From assembly GCA_024758765.1 (NCBI GenBank), contig CP101406.1:682001-746000 (forward strand): a stretch of 64,000 bases of DNA, written 5' to 3'. The translations under genes were made by a program, and so were the position numbers. Positions 39,123-47,471 of this stretch are shown here, one piece after another; within the stretch, counting starts at the first letter, position 1, and the number at the start of each line of letters is the position of its first letter. Source of the DNA: Mycobacterium sp. SVM_VP21. GTDB lineage: Bacteria; Actinomycetota; Actinomycetes; Mycobacteriales; Mycobacteriaceae. Under the pieces are notes generated by a model. The model was not told the DNA's origin, did not search any database, and worked only from the letters and a program-made list of their open reading frames with translations.

Positions 39123-39754
39123 CGGCTGAGGATAGGCGGCGAGATCAGCGCGGTGCGGACCGACATACCCAGATCGCGATGCCGCAGCGTGGTGATCCGG
39201 CGACCGGGCTGCACGGCGTCCTTCACCGGCAACGTGCGCTCGCCGAAGAACGACGCGGTCGCCTCGATATCGGCGACGACGTAGGTGATACCCCACAACG
39301 ATGACGGGCCGCCCGCGGCGGCGTCGGGCGACCCGACGACTTCGAGGATCACCGCACCCAGCCGGAAGAAGATCTGCCGCATCGGCCGGCCGCCGAGTTC
39401 GGCGTCGCGGACCCGGCGCGACTGCAGCCCGACTGCAGCCAATGCCTCGACGGTGCGAGACAGGTTGGGCGACAACAGCACCACGTGATCGATCGAGGTC
39501 ACGCCGTTGGGATGCGCGGCCGGTTCGGCGGCCGCCGCGACGGAACGGGAGGTGGGGATACCGTCGAGCGGGCCGTCCTGGGGCAAGCCCCGCAGTGTCC
39601 AACCGAGGATGCCGGTGCCGCCTCCGGTCAGCCGCAGCCGAACCTCACCCACTCGGCAGACATCGTCGGGGTCGACGCTGAACCCGGCCGACCGCCACGT
39701 GTCAGCCGGATCGGCAAGATGGAGTTCGTCGACGGTGACAGACACGCCGCGCAT
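39119..39754 (-). CDS. VOC (glyoxalase/dioxygenase-fold) family protein
   Basis: 211 residues. The beta-alpha-beta-beta-beta module is seen in [20 protein letters not shown] and [20 protein letters not shown], with a possible metal His in SIDHVV and Glu in VILEVVG. The reaction is unknown. It sits 4 bp downstream of the DUF4436 gene and overlaps rnhA by four bases, so DUF4436-VOC-rnhA form an operon. Confidence 0.82.
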   Translation of the reverse strand: MRGVSVTVDELHLADPADTWRSAGFSVDPDDVCRVGEVRLRLTGGGTGILGWTLRGLPQDGPLDGIPTSRSVAAAAEPAAHPNGVTSIDHVVLLSPNLSRTVEALAAVGLQSRRVRDAELGGRPMRQIFFRLGAVILEVVGSPDAAAGGPSSLWGITYVVADIEATASFFGERTLPVKDAVQPGRRITTLRHRDLGMSVRTALISPPILSR

Positions 39755-39758
39755 CGTG

Positions 39759-40640
39759 TCAGGTCTGGGTGAGGGGCTCGGGTTTCAAGTCGCGCCACCA
39801 GCAGAAGATGAAGACCATCATCGCCATCACCAGCGCGACGATCACCCAGAGTGTGACCGTGACGTCGATCCAGGATCCGATCGGCGGAGCATCAGGTAGC
39901 GCGTTTCGCAGCGGGACCACCGCGAAAAGCATTGCCGCATACCAGGTCGTCATCGGCGGCTGGAATTTGCGCCAGCCCAGGAAAGTCAGGTTCGCGACCA
40001 CGACAGCCACCGCGGCCAAGGAGATCAGGACACCCACGATCACGGCACCGAAAGCCATGGTGCTCGGCGACCGGCGCAGCGTGATGCGGTACGGGCCGCC
40101 GTCGTCGCGGTCACTGACGATCTCGTTCTTCCAGCCGGCGATATGGTCGACAAACGTCACCGACATCCGTTCCGGAATCGTGGCGTCCCCGCGCACGACA
40201 TCGACGGTGATCGGCCCGGTCTGATAGTGATCGAACGGCCACTTGGCAGAATTGCCGGAGATGGTCAAGGGGACCGGGAACTCACCCGGCACCGTGCCCT
40301 TGGTCCAGGTGCGCTTCGTCGGCGTGACCGCGGAGTGCACCGCGATGCTGAGTTCTTCGGTGAGCCCGTGCCTGACTGGATCGAGAAGTTCAGCCCCCGG
40401 GGTGATGGTGACCTTGCCGGTCAATGTGCCCTTCACCGTCTGCAGATCTTCGATGTCAATGGTGACTGTCGTGCCATCGGCCGACGCCACACCTTCGGTG
40501 AGGTGGCGCGGGCATCCACACCCCGCCCGCTCATACAGCGCAACGGTGACGACGTAGGACGCGACGAAAAAGACCGTCATGCCGAGGATCAGCAGTAACC
40601 TGGGCCGGTTGACGTGAACAGCAGGATCGGCGTTGGACAT
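39759..40640 (-). CDS. DUF4436 membrane protein
   Basis: 293 residues. One transmembrane helix near the N-terminus (LLLILGMTVFFVASYVVTVAL), an exposed beta-rich domain (about 45-185), and three further helices in the C-terminal 100 residues. Matches the DUF4436 family of actinobacterial membrane proteins with no assigned function. ATG 40640 (MSNADPAVHVNRP) is supported by GAGGAG 8 bp upstream. Confidence 0.85.
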   Translation of the reverse strand: MSNADPAVHVNRPRLLLILGMTVFFVASYVVTVALYERAGCGCPRHLTEGVASADGTTVTIDIEDLQTVKGTLTGKVTITPGAELLDPVRHGLTEELSIAVHSAVTPTKRTWTKGTVPGEFPVPLTISGNSAKWPFDHYQTGPITVDVVRGDATIPERMSVTFVDHIAGWKNEIVSDRDDGGPYRITLRRSPSTMAFGAVIVGVLISLAAVAVVVANLTFLGWRKFQPPMTTWYAAMLFAVVPLRNALPDAPPIGSWIDVTVTLWVIVALVMAMMVFIFCWWRDLKPEPLTQT

Positions 40641-40793
40641 GCCTGTTCTCCTCACTCGGTCAGATCGATGGTTGACAATAACGGCTGCATCGTCTCACCG
40701 TCACCGCGCTTGCCGCCGAGTTTTCGACGGACGAGCGACACACAATCGAGCTGCGGCAACCAGATTTCGGCGGTGCCGGGAGTCTGTCGCGCG

Positions 40794-41348
40794 TTAGAAG
40801 ACTTCGCTGTGCGGTGCCGAAATGACGAATCCGTGCGTCACCGCCGGGCCGGCCTTAGCGCCGCTCTCGCGCGGGGCCTTGAGCACACAGGCCACCTCGG
40901 TGCCCATCGGAGCGCCGCAGACCAGCGATTCAGTCGGTGAGAAATCCCAGAACACGATCTTGTGGCCGGGCGCCAACATGATCGACGGCACCTTCGCGGG
41001 ATCGCCGAGCAGCCCAGCGGGCGCCATCGGCATGAACTGCGCCGGCCCGTTGCCGTCTGCATAGACGGAGCCAAGGCTCACACTGCGGGTTCCCGCCGGG
41101 GCGCCGAAGAGATTCCCGACGCAGGCCACACTGTGCGTCACTTTGCCGCGACTCTTCCGGCAGGCCAGACCCGACGGGGTGGTAAACGCCAGATCCGGGA
41201 TTCCGGTGAGGTCAGCAACCGAGCCGGGCAGCGGCCCGCTGTCGTCGAAGAGCGGATCGAGGTCGGGGATCTCGTTTGCCGCACCGGCATTCGGCACCTG
41301 CGCAAGCAGCGCCATCGCGGCGCACGCCACCGCCAACAATTGTCGCAC
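40794..41348 (-). CDS. Secreted conserved mycobacterial protein, paralogue of the gene at 32985
   Basis: 184 residues with a signal peptide ending at PNAGA. Mature sequence has DLDPLFDDSGPLPGSVADL, matching DMDSLIDDSGPPPASVSDL of the paralogue, four conserved cysteines (LACRK, ACVGN, LVCGAP, VACVLK) and the C-terminal THGFVISAPHSEVF. Function unknown. It lies 12 bp downstream of glmS on the same strand. Confidence 0.85.
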   Translation of the reverse strand: MRQLLAVACAAMALLAQVPNAGAANEIPDLDPLFDDSGPLPGSVADLTGIPDLAFTTPSGLACRKSRGKVTHSVACVGNLFGAPAGTRSVSLGSVYADGNGPAQFMPMAPAGLLGDPAKVPSIMLAPGHKIVFWDFSPTESLVCGAPMGTEVACVLKAPRESGAKAGPAVTHGFVISAPHSEVF

Positions 41349-41360
41349 TGAATGCTCCCG

Positions 41361-43229
41361 CTACTCGACGGTGACTGACTTGGCCAGGTTGCGCGGCTTG
41401 TCCACGTCATAGCCGCGAGCCTGCGCCACCCCGGCAGCGAACACCTGCAGCGGGATGGTCGACAACAGCGGCTGGTACAGCGTTGACACCGCAGGGATTT
41501 CGATCAGATGGTCGGCGTAGGGGCGCACCGTCTCATCGCCCTCCTCGGCGATCACGATGGTGACCGCGCCGCGGGCCTGAATCTCGCGAATGTTTGAGAG
41601 CAGCTTGGAGTGCAACATCGCCGCGTTCTTGGGCGACGGCATCACGACGATCACCGGAAGGTCGTCCTCGATCAATGCGATCGGGCCGTGCTTGAGTTCA
41701 CCGGCGGCAAAGCCTTCGGCGTGCATGTAGGCCAGTTCCTTGAGCTTGAGCGCGCCCTCCAGCGCCACCGGGTAGCCGACGTGGCGCCCGAGGAAGAGCA
41801 CCGCACTCGATGAGGCGAACTGCCGCGCCAACTCCGCGACCGAGTCGATGCCTGCCAGCACATGCGACACCAGTTCGGGCATCGCCTCGAGTTGCCGGTA
41901 CTCGTGCTCCACCTCGTCGGGATACTTGGTGCCCCGAGCCTGGGCCAGGGCCAGACCCACCAGGTAGTTCGCGGTGATCTGCGCCAGGAACGTCTTCGTG
42001 GACGCGACACCGATCTCCGGCCCAGCCCGGGTGTAGAGCACCGCGTCGCATTCCCGCGGAATCTGCGAACCGTTGGTGTTGCAGACCGCGAGCACCTTGG
42101 CCTTCTGCTCCTTGGCGTGCCGGACAGCCTCCAGGGTGTCGGCGGTTTCGCCGGACTGGCTGATCGCCACCACCAGGGTGCTGCGGTCCAGCACCGGGTC
42201 GCGGTAGCGGAACTCACTGGCCAGTTCGACTTCCACCGGCAGCCGCGTCCAGTGCTCGATCGCGTACTTGGCCAACAGACCCGAGTGGTACGCGGTGCCG
42301 CAGGCCACCACGAACACTTTGTCGATCTCGCGCAGCTCCTGGTCACTCAGGCGCTGCTCGTCGAGGACGATGCGACCGTCCTCGAAGTGCCCCAGCAGAG
42401 TCTCGGCCACCGCGGTGGGCTGCTCGGCGATCTCTTTGAGCATGAAGTACTCGTAGCCGCCCTTTTCGGCGGCAGACAGGTCCCAGTCGATGTGAAATTG
42501 ACGAGCGGCGGCAGTGTCGTCGTTGCCGTGAAAGTCAGAGATGCGGTAGCCGTCGGCGGTGATGACCACCGCCTGGTCCTGGCCCAACTCAACGGCTTCA
42601 CGGGTGTAGGGGATGAACGCAGCGACGTCCGAGCCCAGGAACATCTCGCCCTCACCGATACCGACCACCAGCGGGGTGGACCGACGCGCCGCCACGATGG
42701 TGCCCGGTTCGTCGGCGTGGGCGAACACCACGGTGAAGTGGCCCTCCAACCGGCGGAGCACTGCCAGCACCGAGCCCACGAAGTCTCCCGCGGAGTCGCC
42801 GTCGCGGTACTCGCGCGCCAGCAGGTGGACGGTCACCTCACTGTCGGTCTCGCTGGTGAACTCCACCCCGGCGAGTTCCAGCTCGTCGCGCAGCACGGCG
42901 AAGTTCTCGATGATGCCGTTGTGCACCACAGCGAACTTGCCGGACGCGTCGCAGTGCGGGTGGGCGTTGTGGTCGGTGGGACGGCCGTGGGTGGCCCACC
43001 GGGTGTGACCCAGCCCGGTACCCCCGGCCAGCAGGGCCGGATCAGTGGCGGCCAGTTCGGCTTCCAGGTTGGCCAGCCGGCCGGCACGGCGCCGGACGGT
43101 CAGCTGCCCGATTCCGTCGACGATGGCGATTCCCGCGGAGTCATAGCCGCGGTATTCCATGCGACGCAGGGCCTCGACGACGACGTCGCGAGCAGGGCGT
43201 TGCCCGACGTAGCCGACGATTCCACACAT
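41361..43229 (-). CDS. glmS: Glutamine-fructose-6-phosphate aminotransferase (isomerising)
   Basis: 622 residues. Makes glucosamine 6-phosphate, the first step to UDP-GlcNAc and peptidoglycan. The N-terminal nucleophile hydrolase domain starts MCGIVGYVG with catalytic Cys2 after Met removal, and HTRWATHG is conserved. Two SIS domains follow (VVACGTAYHSG, SQSGETADT, LGRHVGYPVALEGALKLKE), ending PRNLAKSVTVE. A TACCCT -10 box lies about 8 nt before the ATG, suggesting a leaderless or nearly leaderless transcript. Confidence 0.97.
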   Translation of the reverse strand: MCGIVGYVGQRPARDVVVEALRRMEYRGYDSAGIAIVDGIGQLTVRRRAGRLANLEAELAATDPALLAGGTGLGHTRWATHGRPTDHNAHPHCDASGKFAVVHNGIIENFAVLRDELELAGVEFTSETDSEVTVHLLAREYRDGDSAGDFVGSVLAVLRRLEGHFTVVFAHADEPGTIVAARRSTPLVVGIGEGEMFLGSDVAAFIPYTREAVELGQDQAVVITADGYRISDFHGNDDTAAARQFHIDWDLSAAEKGGYEYFMLKEIAEQPTAVAETLLGHFEDGRIVLDEQRLSDQELREIDKVFVVACGTAYHSGLLAKYAIEHWTRLPVEVELASEFRYRDPVLDRSTLVVAISQSGETADTLEAVRHAKEQKAKVLAVCNTNGSQIPRECDAVLYTRAGPEIGVASTKTFLAQITANYLVGLALAQARGTKYPDEVEHEYRQLEAMPELVSHVLAGIDSVAELARQFASSSAVLFLGRHVGYPVALEGALKLKELAYMHAEGFAAGELKHGPIALIEDDLPVIVVMPSPKNAAMLHSKLLSNIREIQARGAVTIVIAEEGDETVRPYADHLIEIPAVSTLYQPLLSTIPLQVFAAGVAQARGYDVDKPRNLAKSVTVE

Positions 43230-43349
43230 AGCTGTTCAGGGTAGTGCACCGGCCGGGGGCCGCCATAAACCGTGCAGGTCAGCGGGGTGCCCCGTGGTGC
43301 GCCGCACAAGGCGCTCATGACCGAATACCCCGTGCGTTACCGTCTTCAG

Positions 43350-44189
43350 ATGGCCAGCATCAAGCGTCTTTACGCCGCGTTGACCCGCCCTGGACCGCAT
43401 CGCGTCCTGCGCGGAGATCTGGCCTATGCCGGCCTGGCCGGGGTGGTGTACACGCCGCAGTCCGGGTACCGGCTTCCCGCGGTGGCCTTCGGCCACGACT
43501 GGCTGACCGGGGCCGATCGCTACGCCGGACTGCTCGAACACCTGGCCTCGTGGGGCATCGTGGCGGCGGCCCCCGACACCGGACGGGGGCTGGCGCCCTC
43601 GGTGCTGGATCTGGCCGCTGACCTGGGCCGAGCCCTGGAGATCGCTACCGAGGTCCGGTTGGGGCCGGGTCGAATCAGCGTCGACCGCAATCGGCTCGCG
43701 GTGGCCGGACACGGGTTCGGCGGTTCGGCCGCGGTATTCGCCGCGGCCTCACTGTCGGTGGAACCCAAAGCGGTGGCGGCGATTTTCCCGACTGTCACCG
43801 AACCGCCCGCCGAGCAGGCGGCGTTGACGCTGGACGTGCCGGGCGTGGTGTTCAGCAGTCCCGATGACCCGAAAGCACTGCGGTCCAACGCGATCGAGCT
43901 GGCACACGCCTGGCAGCTTTCCACCCTGCGAGTGATCGACAAAGTGTCGCCGGCGGGCCTGCCGCAGGGACGCCGGCTGACCGGGTTCTTCGGTTTGCCG
44001 ACCTCGGATCGGCGCACGCAGCGGCGGGTGCGGGCCCTGCTGGCGGGATATCTGCTGGCACAACTGGTGGGCGACAAGACGTTCCGAGACTTCGCCAACC
44101 CGCAGGCGGCCTTGCCTAAGACCGAGGCACTCGACGCCCTGCCGGAGCCGGTGAGCCCGGAAGAGAAGATCGCCGCACTGTTCAAGTAG
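43350..44189 (+). CDS. Alpha/beta hydrolase-fold protein with altered nucleophile elbow
   Basis: 279 residues from ATG 43350 (MASIKRLYAALTRPGPHR). The fold resembles dienelactone-hydrolase/chlorophyllase-like proteins (LPAVAFGHDWLTGADRY, IVAAAPDTGRG). The nucleophile elbow expected as GxSxG reads AVAGHGFGGSAAV, with Gly where Ser should be, so it may be inactive or use the later serine. A TACCGT box ends 6 nt before the ATG, so the transcript is probably leaderless. The 3' end is duplicated as a remnant at 49447-49660. Confidence 0.8.
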   Translation: MASIKRLYAALTRPGPHRVLRGDLAYAGLAGVVYTPQSGYRLPAVAFGHDWLTGADRYAGLLEHLASWGIVAAAPDTGRGLAPSVLDLAADLGRALEIATEVRLGPGRISVDRNRLAVAGHGFGGSAAVFAAASLSVEPKAVAAIFPTVTEPPAEQAALTLDVPGVVFSSPDDPKALRSNAIELAHAWQLSTLRVIDKVSPAGLPQGRRLTGFFGLPTSDRRTQRRVRALLAGYLLAQLVGDKTFRDFANPQAALPKTEALDALPEPVSPEEKIAALFK

Positions 44190-44199
44190 AGCCCTGGAA

Positions 44200-44243
44200 A
44201 GCGATAGCGGCGATCGGGTTACAACCCGACGGCCGCCATCGCT
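44200..44243. terminator. Bidirectional terminator hairpin between hydrolase gene and array
   Basis: Arms at 44200-44220 and 44223-44243 pair at 18 of 21 positions (AGCGATAGCGG... against ...CCGCCATCGCT) with a 2-nt loop. It separates the convergent hydrolase gene from the minus-strand array. A related hairpin recurs at 49669-49714 behind the duplicated hydrolase end. Confidence 0.75.
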
Positions 44244-44249
44244 GCATGC

Positions 44250-44545
44250 CCAGATGTCGGACAGCACGTCGCCGAAGAGCGAGGCGACGCTGGAGCCGGC
44301 GTCGTCCATCATGATCGGGTCGAGCCCGAAGATGGGCGGGACCTGGTCTGCACCCTTGCCATCCCAGTTGTCGCCGAGCAGCACGCCTATGACCTGTGAC
44401 CACTGCTCCATCGCGGCGATCGGGCCGATCGGAACGCTCTCGAGGTTCAGCTCATTGAGGATCGGCACACCTGTCAGCGTCAGGCCCAGGTTGTTGAAGA
44501 TCGAACCGCCCACCGGGTCCACCGTGGTGCCGTCCGGGGAAGGTG
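44250..44545 (-). pseudogene. 3' remnant of a fifth GjpA-like gene
   Basis: The minus-strand frame reads PVGGSIFNNLGLTLTGVPIL, then GPIAAMEQWSQVIGVLLGDN, WDGKGADQVPPIFGLDPIM and a DDAGSS end. These align in order with the last ~100 residues of the complete GjpA-like proteins, most closely with the one at the right edge of the window. An in-frame stop lies just upstream (about 44551), the N-terminal three quarters are absent, and the natural C-terminal stop is lost. Confidence 0.8.
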
Positions 44546-44608
44546 TTTAGGTGCCCTCCCCGCCCGCAATGCCGGGGCTGAGCAACCGCGGTCGCTCTCA
44601 ACTGTGGG

Positions 44609-47395
44609 CTACGTGCCTGGCGTACCGCCCGCGCCCGCACTGCCGGCGCTACCGGGGCTGCCATTGGTGCCGGGAGTCCCGGTACCGGTAGCGGCACCGC
44701 CCGCGCCGCCCGCACCAGCTCCACCGGCGGTGCCACCGGTGCCAGCAGCACCGCCGTTGCCGTTGCCGGCACCGCCCGTGCCGTGACCGCCGCCGTTGCC
44801 GCCGGTCCCACCGTTGCCGCCGTTGCCACCGTTGCCACCGTTGTAGCCGTTGCCTGTGGTGGGGTTGGTACCGCCGACGCCACCGTCGCCACCGGCACCG
44901 CCGCCACCGCCGGTGCCACCGGCACCGCCGTCGCCGCCTGTGCCGGAAGTAGAGGCTCCGCCGACTCCGCCGTTACCGCCGGTGCCGCCGGCGTTGCCGT
45001 TACCGCCGTTGCCGCCGGCGGAGTTGGATCCGCCCGCGACCAGTGGTATGCCGCTGAGGCCAGTCGCGCCTTGGTCGCTGTCGCCGCCGTTACCGCCTGC
45101 GCCGCCCGTACCACCGTTACCGGCCGCCGCGGTACCGCCGGCACCACCGTTGCCACCGGCACCCGCGGTGACGCCGTCGCCGCCGACGCCGCCAGCACCG
45201 CCGGTGCCGCCGTCGACCGAACCTGATCCGGAACCACCCGTTCCACCATTGCCGGCGGCGCCACCATTGGCGCTGCCCGCGGCCGAGCCGCCGGCACCAC
45301 CGGTGCCGCCACTGCCGGCGTGGCTGGTCCCGAATCCGGTGGGCGCCCCGGCCGGAGTGGTGATACCGCCGCTGTTACCGCCGGTGCCGCCGGCGCCGCC
45401 GGCGCCGCCGTCAGACTTGCTCGACAGGCCCGAGTAGCCCGAACCACCCATGCCGCCGCTGCCGCCGTCGCCGCCAGACGCGGTGCCGTTACCGCCGTTA
45501 CCCCCGGTGCCACCCACACCGGTGGTCCCACCACTGCTGGAGCCACCCTGGCCACCGGTGCCGCCGTCGCCGCCGATGCTGACCACGCCTGTGCCGGTCG
45601 CGCCGTCGGCCCCGACCGCACCGGCACCGCCGTTACCGCCGGTCCCGGTACCGCCGCTCATGCCGCCGGTACCACCGGAACCACCGCTGCCGCCCATGCT
45701 CCAGGTGGTGGTGCCGTCGTTCCAGCCCAGACCCTTACCTGCGGCGCCACCGTTGCCACCGACCCCGCCGTTTCCGGTGGTGCTGTAGCCGCCCCCGCCG
45801 CCGCCGCCGCCGGTGCCGCCGGCCAGCGTCCCGTCGCCGCCAGCCGCACCATTTCCACCGGCGCCGCTGGTGCCGCTGTTGCTGTTGCCGCCCTGGCCGC
45901 CGTAGCCGCCCTGGCCGCCGGTGGTCGAGACAGTGGCGTCATTGGTGGCGCCGTTACCGGCGACACCGCCGTTTCCGCCGACGCCGCCGGTTCCGCTGTC
46001 GCTGTTGCCACCCTGACCGCCGTTGCCGCCTTGGCCGCCGAAGCCCACGGTGCCGAGGCCGCCGGTACCGCCATCGCCGCCGGCGCCGCCGGTGTTGGCC
46101 CCGAGGGAATTACCGCCCTGGCCGCCGGTACCGCCCATGCCGCCGGTGTTCCAGGGTTCGCCGGGGTTGGTAACGCTGACACCGGTGCCGTCGCCACCCG
46201 CGCCACCGGTACCGCCGTTGCCGCCTTGCTCGCCGTTGCCACCGTAGCCACCCTGACCGCCGTTACCCCCCATGCCGAGGTAGTCACCGTTGACGTCGGT
46301 GGCAGCCTTACTTCCGGCGCCACCATTGCCGCCGTTCGCGCCGTCACCGGCCTGGCCGGCGCTGCCGTAGAACGAGCTGGCGTAGTAGTCGGAACCGCGG
46401 GCACCGCCGGCGCCACCACTACCGCCGTTGCCACCGGCACCACCGTTCACGCCATCGTTTGCGGTTCCGGTAACGCCGTTGCCGCCGTTGCCCGCCGCAC
46501 CGCCGGCACCGCCCTTGCCACCGTCGCCGAACATGAAACCGCTGCGGCCGCCGACGCCGCCGTTGCCACCGGAGCCACCAGCCATTCCGGCGCCGCTCCC
46601 GCCATTGGCCAGGCTGCCCGCGGCGCCGTCCATTCCGGCGCCGCCGACACCACCGGCACCGCCGTTGCCGAAGAACCAGGCCGCGGCCGCTCCGCCGTTA
46701 CCGCCGACACCACCGGAACCACCCGCAACCACTGCAGCACCACCGGCACCGCCGTCACCGCCGTTGCCCATCAGCCAACCGCCGGCGCCACCATCGCCGC
46801 CGGCCGCACCGGCACCACCGGCGCCGCCGTCACCGCCGTTGCCCAGCATGCCGAGCGCGGAGCCGCCGGTGCCGCCGACCGTACCGGCCACGTCGCTAGT
46901 CCAGCCGGCGCCGCCGTCACCGAACCACAGGCCGCCGTTACCGCCGTTGGGGTCGGCCTCGGTACCGGCAACGCCGTTGCCGATCAGGTACAGGCCGGAC
47001 CAGTCGTTGATCATCCCGTCGATCGATTCGCCGAACGGGCTGGTGATCCACGCCTGTATGACCGTGTGCAGCGGGTCGTAGAACCACTGGTCCATGATCC
47101 CCGTCCATGAGAACGCGTCGCCCGCTGCGCCGCCCGGGTCTGCTGCACCGAACAGCGCGCCCAGGTCCCAGCTGGCTGCGGCATCGCCGGTGTCGGTCGT
47201 GGACGACGAACTGAACAGGTCGCCGAAGAGGTCGCCGAGATCGAAATCGCCATCGGCATGCGCCGGCGGCACCGCGGCCAACGGGGTCATCCCGAAAGCC
47301 AGGAACGCTCCCACCGCGCTGGTGGCACCAATCACCCGCTTGCGGTATCGCGCTCCGGTGTTATCGGGCTGACTAATGCTGTGACGAAGGCTCAT
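44609..47395 (-). CDS. Signal-peptide-bearing PGRS-like glycine-rich protein, module 1
   Basis: 928 residues. A Sec signal peptide (residues 1-47, SAVGAFLAFGMTPLAAVPPA) replaces the PE domain of classical PE_PGRS proteins. Residues 48-165 are a non-repetitive module with QWFYDPLHTVIQAWI and GLYLIGNGVAGTE, ending NGGLWFGDGGAGW. The remaining ~760 residues are Gly-Gly-X repeats broken by conserved landmarks (ATNDATVSTTGG, GWNDGTTTWSMGG). The last ~22 residues change to a Gly-X-Y, proline-containing tail (GTPGTNGSPGSAGSAG). The start has the conserved leader AGGAGAGGTGTTCG. It lies 76 bp downstream of GjpA-like 1. Likely exported to the cell envelope; function unknown. Confidence 0.88.
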   Translation of the reverse strand: MSLRHSISQPDNTGARYRKRVIGATSAVGAFLAFGMTPLAAVPPAHADGDFDLGDLFGDLFSSSSTTDTGDAAASWDLGALFGAADPGGAAGDAFSWTGIMDQWFYDPLHTVIQAWITSPFGESIDGMINDWSGLYLIGNGVAGTEADPNGGNGGLWFGDGGAGWTSDVAGTVGGTGGSALGMLGNGGDGGAGGAGAAGGDGGAGGWLMGNGGDGGAGGAAVVAGGSGGVGGNGGAAAAWFFGNGGAGGVGGAGMDGAAGSLANGGSGAGMAGGSGGNGGVGGRSGFMFGDGGKGGAGGAAGNGGNGVTGTANDGVNGGAGGNGGSGGAGGARGSDYYASSFYGSAGQAGDGANGGNGGAGSKAATDVNGDYLGMGGNGGQGGYGGNGEQGGNGGTGGAGGDGTGVSVTNPGEPWNTGGMGGTGGQGGNSLGANTGGAGGDGGTGGLGTVGFGGQGGNGGQGGNSDSGTGGVGGNGGVAGNGATNDATVSTTGGQGGYGGQGGNSNSGTSGAGGNGAAGGDGTLAGGTGGGGGGGGYSTTGNGGVGGNGGAAGKGLGWNDGTTTWSMGGSGGSGGTGGMSGGTGTGGNGGAGAVGADGATGTGVVSIGGDGGTGGQGGSSSGGTTGVGGTGGNGGNGTASGGDGGSGGMGGSGYSGLSSKSDGGAGGAGGTGGNSGGITTPAGAPTGFGTSHAGSGGTGGAGGSAAGSANGGAAGNGGTGGSGSGSVDGGTGGAGGVGGDGVTAGAGGNGGAGGTAAAGNGGTGGAGGNGGDSDQGATGLSGIPLVAGGSNSAGGNGGNGNAGGTGGNGGVGGASTSGTGGDGGAGGTGGGGGAGGDGGVGGTNPTTGNGYNGGNGGNGGNGGTGGNGGGHGTGGAGNGNGGAAGTGGTAGGAGAGGAGGAATGTGTPGTNGSPGSAGSAGAGGTPGT

Positions 47396-47471
47396 TTGCG
47401 AACACCTCTCCTGTGAAGCGGTTCTGGAATGCAGTGCTGAAAGTTGTCAGAGGGACCGTGGTGCGGCGGGC

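Noticed and set aside
43749..44249. Minus-strand continuation of the GjpA remnant through the hydrolase gene
   Set aside because: Similarity to GjpA stops near 44250; beyond it the frame is antisense to the hydrolase.
44604..47110. Long plus-strand open frames antisense to PGRS-like 1 (Pro/Ala-rich and Thr/Ala-rich)
   Set aside because: Gly-Gly-X codons leave the other frames free of stops. The plus-strand products are low-complexity Pro-Pro or Thr-Ala runs with no start context, while the minus strand has signal peptide, leader and conserved module.
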